Shown in pieces: positions 17,448-26,552 of a stretch of 64,000 nucleotides of DNA (positions within the stretch are counted from its first letter, which is position 1; every line of letters begins with the position of its first letter). Made by a program: the position numbers and the translations under genes. Source of the stretch: Streptomyces sp. MMBL 11-1 (GTDB lineage Bacteria > Actinomycetota > Actinomycetes > Streptomycetales > Streptomycetaceae); the NCBI RefSeq assembly GCF_028622875.1, contig NZ_CP117709.1:4343001-4407000 (forward strand), read 5' to 3'. The notes under the pieces were generated by a model. That model was not told where the DNA came from, ran no database searches, and was given only the letters and a program-made list of their open reading frames with translations.

Positions 17448-18653
17448 GTGAACGTGCTGGACATCCTGCTGCTGCTGGCTGCCGTGTGGTTCGCGGTCAT
17501 CGGCTATCGCCAGGGTTTCGTCGTCGGCATCCTGTCGGTGATCGGCTTCCTCGGGGGCGGCCTCGTCGCCGTCTACCTGCTGCCGGTCATCTGGGACCGG
17601 TTGACCGAGGACGCCGAGGTCTCCACCGCCGTCGCCATCGGCGCGGTCGTCATCGTGATCGTCTGCGCCTCGGTCGGCCAGGCCTTCACCACCCACCTGG
17701 GCAACAAGCTCCGCCGGTACATCACGTGGTCGCCCGCGCGCGCCCTGGACGCCACCGGCGGCGCGCTGGTCAATGTGGTGGCCATGCTGCTGGTGGCCTG
17801 GATGATCGGCCTGCTGCTGGCGGGCACCTCGCTGCCGACGCTCGGCAAGGAGGTCCGCAGCTCCTCGGTGCTGCTCGGGGTCGACCGGGTGATGCCGAAG
17901 CAGGCGCCCAACTGGTTCCAGGACTTCTCCTCCGTCCTCGCGCAGAACGGCTTCCCGCAGGTCTTCAGCCCGTTCGCCAACGAACCGATCACCGAGGTCA
18001 AGGCCCCGGACCCGGCTCTCGTGGGGAGCCCGGTCGCCGCCCGCGCCAAGAAGTCGATCGTCAAGGTCGTGGGTACGGCCCCGAGCTGCGGCAAGGTCCT
18101 CGAAGGCACCGGCTTCGTCTTCTCCGAGCGCCGGGTGATGACCAACGCCCACGTGGTCGGCGGCGTGGACGAGCCCACCGTCCAGATCGGCGGCGAGGGC
18201 CGGCTGTACGACGCGAAGGTCGTCCTCTACGACTGGCAGCGCGACATCGCGGTCCTGGACGTCCCCGATCTCCGGGCCAGGCCGCTGCAGTTCACCGACC
18301 CGGACGACGACGCGGAGACCGGCGACAGCGCGATCGTCGCGGGCTTCCCCGAGAACGGCGCGTACGACGTGCGTTCGGCCCGCGTCCGCGCCCGCATCGA
18401 CGCCGACGGCCCGGACATCTACCACCGGGGCACGGTGCGCCGCGATGTGTACTCGCTCTACGCGACGGTGCGCCAGGGCAACTCGGGCGGCCCGCTGCTC
18501 ACTCCGGACGGAAAGGTGTACGGAGTGGTGTTCGCCAAGTCGCTCGACGACCCGGAGACCGGCTACGCGCTGACGGTCGACGAGATCCGCGAGGACATCG
18601 AGATCGGCCTTGAGGCCAACCAGCAGGTCGACAGCCAGGGCTGCGCCCTCTGA
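17448..18653 (+). CDS. MarP-type membrane serine protease (CvpA domain plus trypsin domain)
   Basis: 401 residues, GTG start. Four membrane helices in the first 125 residues form the colicin V production (CvpA)-like domain. A periplasm-side linker follows, then a chymotrypsin-fold protease domain from about 205: His in TNAHVV, Asp in DIAVLDV and the nucleophile in GNSGGPLL. This architecture is that of MarP (Rv3671c), which resists acid stress by processing a cell-wall hydrolase in M. tuberculosis. Cys residues in the protease domain (SCGK.. and near the end) could form the redox disulfide known in MarP. Streptomyces substrate unknown. Confidence 0.92.
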   Translation: MNVLDILLLLAAVWFAVIGYRQGFVVGILSVIGFLGGGLVAVYLLPVIWDRLTEDAEVSTAVAIGAVVIVIVCASVGQAFTTHLGNKLRRYITWSPARALDATGGALVNVVAMLLVAWMIGLLLAGTSLPTLGKEVRSSSVLLGVDRVMPKQAPNWFQDFSSVLAQNGFPQVFSPFANEPITEVKAPDPALVGSPVAARAKKSIVKVVGTAPSCGKVLEGTGFVFSERRVMTNAHVVGGVDEPTVQIGGEGRLYDAKVVLYDWQRDIAVLDVPDLRARPLQFTDPDDDAETGDSAIVAGFPENGAYDVRSARVRARIDADGPDIYHRGTVRRDVYSLYATVRQGNSGGPLLTPDGKVYGVVFAKSLDDPETGYALTVDEIREDIEIGLEANQQVDSQGCAL

Positions 18654-18671
18654 GGGCTGTCCCGCAGCCCT
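18653..18671 (+). terminator. Hairpin at the protease stop codon
   Basis: AGGGCTG/CAGCCCT arms with a five-base loop begin on the last base of the TGA stop. Confidence 0.45.
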
Positions 18672-19044
18672 GGTGGATCAGCCTCGCAGTCCCCGCAGTC
18701 CCCGCTGGATCAGCGCCGGAAAAGGTCAGTTACGAGGGTGGCGGAGCCGTGCCGAGACCCAGCGGGCCCGACGGCGGAGGATGCGCGGAATCCCGAGACG
18801 GGAACGGTGAAGGTCATGCACATCGTGCACCCGGCCGCGGGGGCCGCCCCCCTCATGAGTGCTCACACCGGCTGATGCGGTGGAGCGGCGGTTGCGTGCT
18901 TCGTCAGTGAAGTCGTGCGTCCAGCCCATACCCCGACGTGTGCCCGTGACCCAAGGTCGGTAATCGTGTGCGAGTCAGCCAATTGGCCTATGCGGCAGGC
19001 AATTGGCTGTTCGTCGGACACGCGTGCCCACGCGGGGCGGGCGG
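18672..19044. other. Gene-free region with CAATTGG dyad
   Basis: About 370 bases with no supported gene. At 18977-19008 there is a dyad with nine-base arms (AGCCAATTG and CAATTGGCT) and a 14-base loop, lying beyond the 3' end of the leftward hydrolase gene; it may be its terminator or an operator. CAATTGG is unusually AT-rich for this genome. Confidence 0.5.
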
Positions 19045-20085
19045 CTACCGATCGGGCTCGGGGTCCTTGAGCCAGTTGATGAGTTCGGTGGAGAAGCCGA
19101 TCGGATCCTCCTCGTGGGGGAAGTGCCCGACACCGTCGAAAAGTCGCCACCGGTAGGGCGCCTCGACGTACTGGCCGGACCCGGCCGAACTACGGGTGCG
19201 GACCGCCGGATCGAGCGACCCGTGCAGGTGCAGCGTGGGAACCCGGACCGGGCGCTTCATCCGCCGGTTGAACTGGATGCCGTCCGGACGCGCCATCGAC
19301 CGCACCATCCAGCGGTACGGCTCGATCGAGCAATGGGCGGTGGAGGGGATGCTCATCGCCCGCCGGTAGACGTCCAGGGCGTCCTCGTCGGGGAACTCCG
19401 GGGTGCGGGGGCCCGCCCAGTCCTGGATGAGGCTCCCGACCAGGGCGGCGTCGTCCGCGAGGAGCTGACGTTCCGGCAGCCAGGGGCGCTGGAAGCCCCA
19501 GACGTACGAACCGGCTCGCGACTGCGCGAAGTCGGACAGCATCGACGAGCGCCAGCGACGCGGGTGCGGCATGGAGGAGACGACGAGCCGGCGGACGAGC
19601 TTGGGCCGCATCACGGCGGCGGTCCAGGCGAGGTAGCCGCCGAGGTCGTGGCCGACCAGGGCCGCGTCGGGCTCGCCGAGGGAGCGGATCACCCCGGTGA
19701 CGTCGAGGGCCAGGTTGGCGGGGTCGTACCCGCGTGGCGTGCGGTCGCTGCCGCCCACCCCGCGCAGGTCCATCGCGACCGCCCGGAAGCCCGCGTCGGC
19801 GAGCGCGGGCAGCTGGTGGCGCCAGGTCCACCAGAACTGCGGGAAGCCGTGGAGCAGGAGCACCAGCGGCCCCTCGCCCATCTCCGCGATGTGGAACCGC
19901 GCACCGTTGGCCGCCACGTCGCGGTGGGTCCAGGGCCCGGCGATGCGCACCGGGCCCCCGGTGGCCCCGGTGGCCCCGGTGGCTCCGGTGGCGGCCCGGC
20001 CCACCGGGCTCGTGGCCGGGGCGCCCGGACCCTCCGGGGCCACCGGACCCGTCGGGCGGAATGCGCTGGAATCGGGAACCGTCAT
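19045..20085 (-). CDS. Alpha/beta-hydrolase, epoxide hydrolase-like
   Basis: 346 residues. An N-terminal Gly/Ala/Thr/Pro-rich segment with repeated GATGATG (about 31-44) precedes the fold. Motifs: LLLHGFPQFWWTWR (oxyanion HGFP), nucleophile GHDLGG (Asp nucleophile in the sequence G-H-D-L-G-G, the epoxide hydrolase/dehalogenase pattern), and the catalytic His in DGVGHFPHEE. So the chemistry is most likely epoxide or halide opening; substrate unknown. The start overlaps the stop of the upstream holin-like gene (ATGA), so the two are co-translated. Confidence 0.9.
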   Translation of the reverse strand: MTVPDSSAFRPTGPVAPEGPGAPATSPVGRAATGATGATGATGGPVRIAGPWTHRDVAANGARFHIAEMGEGPLVLLLHGFPQFWWTWRHQLPALADAGFRAVAMDLRGVGGSDRTPRGYDPANLALDVTGVIRSLGEPDAALVGHDLGGYLAWTAAVMRPKLVRRLVVSSMPHPRRWRSSMLSDFAQSRAGSYVWGFQRPWLPERQLLADDAALVGSLIQDWAGPRTPEFPDEDALDVYRRAMSIPSTAHCSIEPYRWMVRSMARPDGIQFNRRMKRPVRVPTLHLHGSLDPAVRTRSSAGSGQYVEAPYRWRLFDGVGHFPHEEDPIGFSTELINWLKDPEPDR

Positions 20086-20615
20086 GTGGATGAGCGTGCC
20101 ACAGCGTCGGCCCTGTCCTTACCGGAGCCGCCGCCCTCGATGCCCTTCTTCGCCAGGCTGCTGCCGGAGCGCTCGATGATCGCGTCGGCCGCGATCGACG
20201 GGCGCGGGTGCGGCTTGGCCTTCTGCAGGACGGCGGCCGTCTGCTTGGCGGAGGCGATGGACTTCTCCGGCGGCTTGATCTTCTTGAACTTCCGCAGGCC
20301 GATGAATCCGATCAGGGCGGCCAGGAGGATGAAGGCACCGGCCACGATCAGGAAGGACCACGCCAGGCCCAGGCCCAGGTTGTGGATCCCGTACGCGGCC
20401 GCGAAGCTCAACATCGGCATCGTGAACAGCAACAGCACGCCCGCGGCGATGAACGCCGCGCTGCCGATCGCCCCGCGCTTGACGTCCTGCCGTACCTCCG
20501 CCTTGGCGAGGGCGATCTCGTCGTGCACCAGTGCGGACATCTCGGCCGTCGCCGAGGCGACCAGCTGCCCGATGCTGCGGTCCGCACTGCCCGCGTAGTT
20601 GCCGGGGTCGCTCAT
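20082..20615 (-). CDS. Phage-holin-family (actinobacterial holin-like) membrane protein
   Basis: 177 residues. The start is the ATG at 20615 behind GGAGAGGGAG. An N-terminal amphipathic helix (LVASATAEMSALVHDEIALAKAEVRQD) is followed by two membrane helices (about 55-80 and 87-110) and a basic Lys/Pro-rich cytoplasmic tail. This is the layout of the so-called phage holin family found in most actinobacterial chromosomes, where a lytic role is doubtful. It probably forms an operon with NhaA upstream (40-base gap) and the hydrolase downstream. Confidence 0.88.
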   Translation of the reverse strand: MSDPGNYAGSADRSIGQLVASATAEMSALVHDEIALAKAEVRQDVKRGAIGSAAFIAAGVLLLFTMPMLSFAAAYGIHNLGLGLAWSFLIVAGAFILLAALIGFIGLRKFKKIKPPEKSIASAKQTAAVLQKAKPHPRPSIAADAIIERSGSSLAKKGIEGGGSGKDRADAVARSST

Positions 20616-20655
20616 CCCTGACTCCCTCTCCGTCTTCGACACATCCGATGTCAGA

Positions 20656-22077
20656 TCATGCCGGACTGTTCGGCTCGTCGCGCGTTGCCCCCGCCCGCTC
20701 TTCGGCGAGACGGCGGTGTTCTGTCGCCTTTCGCTCCAGGATGGCGGCCATCCGCAGGTGGTATTCCGGATCGTCCTGCTCGTAGATGTCGGGTACCCCG
20801 GATTCGTCCTCGTCCAGCTCCTCGGCCTCGTACAGCTCCTTGTACTTGCGTACCCGAAGCTTGAGCAGTACGCAGGCGAGCAGGGCCGCCGTCAGCGAAC
20901 CGAGGAGTACGGCGGCCTTGATCTCGTTGATCATCTCCGGGTCGCCCTCGAAGGCGAGCTCGCCGATGAGCAGTGAGACGGTGAACCCGATCCCGGCGAG
21001 TGCGGCGAGTGCCAGGACGTCTGCCCAGGCCAGATCCTTGTTGAGCTCCGCCTTGGTGAAGCGGGCGGCGAGGTAGGTGCCGCCGAAGATACCGACCGTC
21101 TTGCCGAGGACGAGACCGAGGACGACGCCGAGCGTTTCGGGCCGGGTGAAGACGCCGGCCAGCGCTTCGCCGTTCAGCGCGACCCCGGCCGAGAACAGGG
21201 CGAACAGCGGGACGGCGATCCCGGCCGACAGCGGGCGGACCAGGTGTTCGATGTGCTCGCCGGGGGAGTGCTTCTCGCCCTCGCGACGGCTGCAGCGCAG
21301 CATCAGGCCCATCGCCACACCGGCGATGGTGGCGTGGATGCCGCTGTTGTACATCAGGCCCCAGATGACCAGGGCGAGCGGCACGTAGACGTACCAGCCC
21401 CGGACGTTGAAACGGAGGAGCAGGTAGAAGGCGGCCAGGCCGAGGACGGCCCCGCCGAGCGCCAGGAAGTTCAGGTCCGAGGTGAAGAACACCGCGATGA
21501 TCAGGATCGCGAAGAGGTCGTCGACGACGGCCAGGGTCAGCAGGAAGGCCCGCAGCGCGGACGGGAGGGAGGTGCCGATCACCGCGAGGACGGCGAGCGC
21601 GAAGGCGATGTCGGTGGCGGTCGGGACCGCCCAGCCCTTCGTCGAGCCGCCGCCGACGACCACGGTGAGGAAGTAGACGAGGGCGGGCACGGCCATGCCG
21701 CACAGGGCCGCCACCACCGGGAGGGCCGCGGCCTTCGGATCGCGGAGTTCGCCCGCCACCAGTTCGCGCTTGAGTTCGACGCCGGCGACGAAGAAGAAGA
21801 CCGCGAGCAGCCCGTCCGCCGCCCAGTGCGCGACGGAGAGGTCAAGGCCGATGGCCTCGATGCCGAAGTGGAACTTGCTGACGGTTTCGTACGAGCCGCC
21901 GAAGGCGTTGGCCCAGACGAGCGCGGCGACCGCCGCAGCCAGCAGGAGCACCCCGCCGACCGTCTCGGTACGGAGCGCTTCCGCCACGTAGTTCCGCTCG
22001 GTGAGCGAGAGCCGGCCGAGCAGCGGGCGCCGGGGCGGCGCGGGCGGCGCGGGCGTGGGCGGGTTGGGCGGTGCCAC
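20656..22077 (-). CDS. nhaA: Sodium/proton antiporter NhaA
   Basis: 473 residues, GTG start with GGAGG upstream. Exports sodium in exchange for protons. The paired aspartates of the ion site are in LAVVDDLFAI, and VFFFVAGVELKREL and TDIAFALAVLA are family signatures. About 11-12 membrane helices fill residues 35-420. The C-terminal tail is cytoplasmic and acidic (AEELDEDESG) and may regulate activity. It follows acs on the same strand, separated by a 266-base gap with a terminator, so it likely has its own promoter. Confidence 0.95.
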   Translation of the reverse strand: MAPPNPPTPAPPAPPRRPLLGRLSLTERNYVAEALRTETVGGVLLLAAAVAALVWANAFGGSYETVSKFHFGIEAIGLDLSVAHWAADGLLAVFFFVAGVELKRELVAGELRDPKAAALPVVAALCGMAVPALVYFLTVVVGGGSTKGWAVPTATDIAFALAVLAVIGTSLPSALRAFLLTLAVVDDLFAILIIAVFFTSDLNFLALGGAVLGLAAFYLLLRFNVRGWYVYVPLALVIWGLMYNSGIHATIAGVAMGLMLRCSRREGEKHSPGEHIEHLVRPLSAGIAVPLFALFSAGVALNGEALAGVFTRPETLGVVLGLVLGKTVGIFGGTYLAARFTKAELNKDLAWADVLALAALAGIGFTVSLLIGELAFEGDPEMINEIKAAVLLGSLTAALLACVLLKLRVRKYKELYEAEELDEDESGVPDIYEQDDPEYHLRMAAILERKATEHRRLAEERAGATRDEPNSPA

Positions 22078-22242
22078 GAGAGGACCTCCAGGTCAGGGGC
22101 GGCATGAGGGCATGACTGATGGACATGCCGACCAGACTTCCCGGCGCCCCTGTGGAGATGTTCTCTGCAGTTGTCGTGAAGCGCCCACTCTACCGGGGGC
22201 GTAAAGAGTGGGGCCGTATTAGGTGATCTTCAGACTAAATGC

Positions 22243-22284
22243 CCGATGGGCACCCGGCGCGTTGCGTTGCCGGATGCCCATCGG
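22243..22284 (-). terminator. Terminator downstream of acs
   Basis: Sixteen-base arms with one mismatch (CCGATGGGCACCCGGC with GCCGGATGCCCATCGG) and a ten-base loop lie between acs and nhaA. Confidence 0.7.
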
Positions 22285-22343
22285 AGCCGTACTGCGTACT
22301 CATGCGTCTGTTCTGGCCTGTGCTGGCGGTCCTAGTCCTCGTC

Positions 22344-24299
22344 CTAGTCCTCGGACGAGGAAGACGGCAGCTGGGTGGTGATCAGGTCCATCACGGTCGA
22401 GTCAGCCAGCGTGGTGACGTCGCCCACCTCACGGTTCTCGGCGACGTCGCGGAGCAGCCGGCGCATGATCTTGCCGGAGCGGGTCTTCGGCAGCTCGGCG
22501 ACCGGGAGGACCCGCTTCGGCTTCGCGATCGGGCCGAGCGTCGTGCCGACGTGGTTGCGCAGGTCGGCGACGAGCTCGTCGGAGGCGGTGGCCGTACCGC
22601 GCAGGATGACGAACGCCACGATGGCCTGGCCCGTCGTCTCGTCGTTCGCCCCGACCACGGCGGCCTCGGCGACCGACGGGTGGGAGACGAGGGCGGACTC
22701 GACCTCGGTGGTGGAGATGTTGTGCCCGGAGACGAGCATGACGTCGTCGACCCGGCCGAGCAGCCAGATGTCGCCGTCCTCGTCCTTCTTCGCACCGTCG
22801 CCCGCGAAGTACTTGCCCTCGAAACGCGACCAGTAGGTGTCGATGAACCGCTGGTCGTCGCCCCAGATGGTGCGGAGCATGGAGGGCCACGGCTGGGTGA
22901 GGACGAGGTAGCCGCCCCCGCCGTCCGGCACCTCGTTGGCCTCGTCGTCGACGACGGTGGCGGCGATGCCCGGCAGCGCGCGCTGGGCGCTTCCCGGCTT
23001 CGTCTCCGTCACACCGGGCAGCGGCGAGATCATCATCGCGCCGGTCTCGGTCTGCCACCAGGTGTCCACGATGGGGCACGTGTCGGCGCCGATGTTCTTC
23101 CGGTACCACATCCACGCCTCGGGGTTGATCGGCTCACCGACCGAACCGAGGACGCGGAGGCTGCTCAGGTCGAACTTGGCGGGGATGTCGTCGCCCCACT
23201 TCATGAACGTACGGATCGCCGTCGGGGCGGTGTAGAGGATCGTGACGCCGTACTTCTGCACGATCTCCCAGAACCGGCCCTGGTGCGGGGTGTCCGGGGT
23301 GCCCTCGTACATGACCTGCGTCGCCCCGTTGGCCAGCGGCCCGTAGACGATGTAGGAGTGCCCGGTGACCCAGCCGATGTCGGCGGTGCACCAGTAGACG
23401 TCGGACTCCGGCTTGAGGTCGAAGACCGCGTGGTGCGTGTACGAGGCCTGGGTGAGGTAGCCGCCGGAGGTGTGCAGGATGCCCTTCGGCTTACCCGTGG
23501 TGCCCGAGGTGTAGAGGATGAAGAGCGGCTGCTCGGCCTCGAAGGCCTCGGGGGTGTGCTCGGCGGACTGCCGGGCGGTGATCTCGTGCCACCAGACGTC
23601 GCGGCCTTCGGTCCACGCGGTGTCCTGGCCGGTGCGGCGGACGACGAGGACGTGCTCGACGTTCTCGAACCGGGAGACGGCGTCGTCGACGGCGGGCTTG
23701 AGCGCGGACGGCTTGCCGCGGCGGTAACCGCCGTCGGCCGTGATGACGACCTTGGCGTCCGCGTCCTTGATGCGGGCGGCGATGGCGTCGGCCGAGAAGC
23801 CGCCGAAGACCACGGAGTGCGCGGCGCCGATACGGGCACACGCCAGCATCGCGATCGCGGCCTCGGGGATCATCGGCAGGTAGACGGCGACCCGGTCGCC
23901 CTTGCCGACGCCCAGCTCGGTCAGCGCGTTGGCGGCCCGGGAGACCTCGTCCTTGAGCTCCGCGTAGGTGATGGCCCGGCTGTCGCCCGGCTCACCCTCG
24001 AAGTGGATGGCGACCCGGTCGCCGTTGCCCGCCTCGACGTGACGGTCCACGCAGTTGTACGCGACGTTCAGCTTGCCGTCCGCGAACCACTTCGCGAAGG
24101 GCGGGTTGCTCCAGTCGAGGGTCTCGGTCGGCTCGGTGTCCCACGTCAGGCGACGGGCCTGCTCGGCCCAGAAGCCCAGCCGGTCCGCCTCGGCCTGCTC
24201 GTACGCCTCTGCGGTGACGTTGGCGTTGGCGGCCAGCTCGGCAGGCGGAGCGAATTTCCGCTCTTCCCGAAGCAGGTTGGCCAGGCTTTCGTTGCTCAC
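22344..24299 (-). CDS. acsA: Acetyl-CoA synthetase
   Basis: 651 residues. Makes acetyl-CoA from acetate, ATP and CoA through an acetyl-adenylate. P-loop-like [18 protein letters not shown], the GRVDD hinge and the C-terminal catalytic Lys in [10 protein letters not shown], the site that is reversibly acetylated in this family. Start: GTG at 24299 ([10 protein letters not shown]) preceded by GGGAGAAG; this matches known Streptomyces Acs N-termini, and the longer frame has no good site. The C-terminal four residues are Ser/Glu/Asp-rich, encoded by a short tandem repeat. Confidence 0.96.
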   Translation of the reverse strand: MSNESLANLLREERKFAPPAELAANANVTAEAYEQAEADRLGFWAEQARRLTWDTEPTETLDWSNPPFAKWFADGKLNVAYNCVDRHVEAGNGDRVAIHFEGEPGDSRAITYAELKDEVSRAANALTELGVGKGDRVAVYLPMIPEAAIAMLACARIGAAHSVVFGGFSADAIAARIKDADAKVVITADGGYRRGKPSALKPAVDDAVSRFENVEHVLVVRRTGQDTAWTEGRDVWWHEITARQSAEHTPEAFEAEQPLFILYTSGTTGKPKGILHTSGGYLTQASYTHHAVFDLKPESDVYWCTADIGWVTGHSYIVYGPLANGATQVMYEGTPDTPHQGRFWEIVQKYGVTILYTAPTAIRTFMKWGDDIPAKFDLSSLRVLGSVGEPINPEAWMWYRKNIGADTCPIVDTWWQTETGAMMISPLPGVTETKPGSAQRALPGIAATVVDDEANEVPDGGGGYLVLTQPWPSMLRTIWGDDQRFIDTYWSRFEGKYFAGDGAKKDEDGDIWLLGRVDDVMLVSGHNISTTEVESALVSHPSVAEAAVVGANDETTGQAIVAFVILRGTATASDELVADLRNHVGTTLGPIAKPKRVLPVAELPKTRSGKIMRRLLRDVAENREVGDVTTLADSTVMDLITTQLPSSSSED

Positions 24300-24479
24300 G
24301 ACTTCTCCCAGTCCCAGGGTGTCCGTTGTGTCCCGGGGCATAGCTCATCAGGCGCGGGGCCAGGTGACAAGGGCCTGCCGGGAATTGGTTTAGACCTGTG
24401 TCTTCGTGTATGGAGTCATGATCCCGCTCCGCGGCCGGGGGACGCCGAACGACGCGTGGTGCACGGCGGTTACGTCCCC

Positions 24480-24600
24480 GTCGAGGCGCGTCGAGGCGCG
24501 TCGATGTGTGTCGAGGTATGTCGGGCGGGTCGAGGCGCGTCGGGCGGGTCGAGTTGGCGGGTGTGGTGGGTGTGTCGGGCGTGGCGGGTGTGGCGGGGTG
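24480..24600. repeat. Degenerate GTCGAGGCGC / GTGGCGGGT repeats
   Basis: A run of degenerate roughly 10-base units (GTCGAGGCGC, GTCGGGCGG, then GTGGCGGGTGT) fills the gap between acs and the lipoprotein gene. No coding frame is convincing. Confidence 0.6.
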
Positions 24601-24675
24601 CGAAGCGGAACGGGGTCGCCTGGATGCACGGGCCCGGGGCTCGCCCGGTTCAGACCGGAGGCGTTCGGGCTAGTC

Positions 24676-24688
24676 GATAACTCTTATC
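24676..24688. promoter_or_regulatory. AT-rich dyad GATAA-CTC-TTATC upstream of lipoprotein gene
   Basis: A perfect five-base inverted repeat in a locally AT-rich patch, 119 bases upstream of the lipoprotein start. It has the look of an operator or a -10 region, but no regulator can be named. Confidence 0.4.
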
Positions 24689-24806
24689 AGTGAATAGGCA
24701 GCTTTTCATTCGGTATGTCGCCCTTGCTGTGCGGAACAGCGTGCGAATTTGGCCGCGCCGTGTCGGCACTTCGACGCAAATTACCTGCAAGGAAGAGGGT
24801 GGGCGG

Positions 24807-26246
24807 ATGATGGCCGCCACGAAGAGGATCGCCTTGGTCGCCATGTCCACGGCCTTGGCCGCCGTTCTCGCGGGCTGTTCCGGAGCCGGGTCCGGAGGGT
24901 CCTCGTCCGGGGGCGCCGGAGCCGACGCGGAGAAGGGGGCCCGCGGCGCCAAGGAGAATCCCCCGGCCGCCGCCCCGAAGAACGCGGTCAAACTCATCGG
25001 GGACGGGTCCACCGCTTTCACCGGGGACCAGCCGAAGGTGCCGGCCGTCGAACGCCTGGCGCCCGGCGAGAAGCCTCCCCAGTTCGTGGTGTTCTCGTGG
25101 GACGGTGCCGGAGAGGACAGTCAGAAGCTCTTCTCGCACTTCCGCGGCGTGGCCAAAAAGTACAACGCCAAGATGACGTACTTCCTCAGCGGCGTGTACC
25201 TGCTGCCGGAGGGCAAGAAGGACCTCTACCACCCGCCCCAGCACGCACCGGGCCGGTCCGACATCGGCTTCAACGACACCGAGGGCATCCGCGACACCCT
25301 CGCCGAGGTGCGTGCCGCCTGGCTGGAAGGCAACGAGATCGGTACCCACTTCAACGGCCACTTCTGCGGCAAGGACGGGGGCGTCGGGACCTGGTCCGTC
25401 GATGAGTGGAAGAGCGAGATCAGCCAGGCGAAAGCTTTCGTCAAGAGCTGGAAGACCAACGCTCCGGAGCTGAAGGACGAGGCTCCGCTTCCCTTCGACT
25501 ACGACAAGGAACTGGTCGGCGCCCGCACCCCCTGCCTCGAAGGCCAGAAGAACATGGTCGCCGCTGCCCGGACCATGGGCTTCCGCTACGACTCCAGCGG
25601 CGTCGGCAATCAGGTCTGGCCCAAGAAGAAGGACGGGGTCTGGGACATTCCGCTCCAGCTCGTTCCGATGCCGGGCCGCGCCTTCGAGACGCTCTCGATG
25701 GACTACAACTTCATGGTCAACCAGTCCGGCACGGCCACTCAGGGGGACCCCTCCCAGCACGAGCACTGGGGCAACCAGATGCGGGACGGGCTGCTGCAGG
25801 CCTTCGACCGCTCGTACACCGGCAACCGGGCGCCCCTGATCATCGGCAACCACTTCGAGTCCTGGAACGGCGGCACGTACATGCGCGCCATCGAGGAGAC
25901 CATCGCGACGGTGTGTACCAAGGAGGGCGTGCGCTGCGTCTCCTTCCGGCAGCTCGTCGACTGGCTGGACGCGCAGGACCCGAAGACGCTGGCCAAGCTC
26001 ACCACGCTCGGCGTCGGCGAGGCGCCGAAGACGGGCTGGTCGTCCTACCTCGGCAACCAGCCGGCGGCCGCGCGGCCCGCGGAGAACGGCACGGAAGAGC
26101 GCGCGGAAAAGGGCACGGATAAGGGCGCGGAAGAGGGCGCGGAGAAGGTCCCGGACGGGGATGCCGGGGAGGCGCTGGGCCAGGATCCGGACAAGGCGGC
26201 GGGCAAGGGTGACGCAGGTTCGGCGCCTGCGGGAGCGACTGGCTGA
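24807..26246 (+). CDS. Lipoprotein with divergent NodB/polysaccharide-deacetylase-like domain
   Basis: 479 residues. Signal peptide with lipobox LAGC (residues 16-23 region); ATG 24807 follows GGAAGAGGG. The mature domain resembles a NodB-type deacetylase: SWDGAG (metal Asp position), GTHFNGH (the HxxxH metal pair) and GARTPCL (the RxP motif), then SSGVGN and WDIPLQLVP. The usual TFDD start is altered, so activity is uncertain. The last 60 residues are a Glu/Lys/Gly/Ala-rich repeat tail. It is anchored on the outer face of the membrane, probably acting on cell-wall or capsule sugar. Not part of an obvious operon. Confidence 0.85.
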   Translation: MMAATKRIALVAMSTALAAVLAGCSGAGSGGSSSGGAGADAEKGARGAKENPPAAAPKNAVKLIGDGSTAFTGDQPKVPAVERLAPGEKPPQFVVFSWDGAGEDSQKLFSHFRGVAKKYNAKMTYFLSGVYLLPEGKKDLYHPPQHAPGRSDIGFNDTEGIRDTLAEVRAAWLEGNEIGTHFNGHFCGKDGGVGTWSVDEWKSEISQAKAFVKSWKTNAPELKDEAPLPFDYDKELVGARTPCLEGQKNMVAAARTMGFRYDSSGVGNQVWPKKKDGVWDIPLQLVPMPGRAFETLSMDYNFMVNQSGTATQGDPSQHEHWGNQMRDGLLQAFDRSYTGNRAPLIIGNHFESWNGGTYMRAIEETIATVCTKEGVRCVSFRQLVDWLDAQDPKTLAKLTTLGVGEAPKTGWSSYLGNQPAAARPAENGTEERAEKGTDKGAEEGAEKVPDGDAGEALGQDPDKAAGKGDAGSAPAGATG

Positions 26247-26309
26247 AACACCGAAGGAACAACCGGTCGGAACGTCGGCCGACCGGGGGCACGACCATCT
26301 TCCGCCGAC

Positions 26310-26347
26310 CATGCGCCGGCCACCTTCCTTTCGGTTGCCGGCGCATG
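26310..26347. terminator. Terminator between convergent lipoprotein and CooC-like genes
   Basis: Eleven-base perfect arms CATGCGCCGGC and GCCGGCGCATG with a 16-base loop, placed after the lipoprotein gene. Confidence 0.7.
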
Positions 26348-26552
26348 TGTGGGGAGGGGCGGACGGAGTGGGGCGGAGGGGGACGGCGGCGAGCGCGGGG
26401 TGCGGGGCGTCGGGGCGACGAGGGGGTGGCGGCCTCAGTTGGCGAAGGTGGTGGAGTCGGCGAGAACGAGTCCGGCCCAGGGCGGGGTCTCGCCGCTGAA
26501 CAGCTCCTTGCGCGTCACGTCCTGGCGGCCCCCCCCGTGCACACACGACGCG
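26348..26552. other. Short gene-free gap
   Basis: G-rich spacer between the lipoprotein terminator and the CooC-like stop codon. No gene seen. Confidence 0.5.

Noticed and set aside
20082..20615. Prophage indicated by a holin-family gene
   Set aside because: This family is a normal chromosomal component in actinobacteria and no other phage gene is near.
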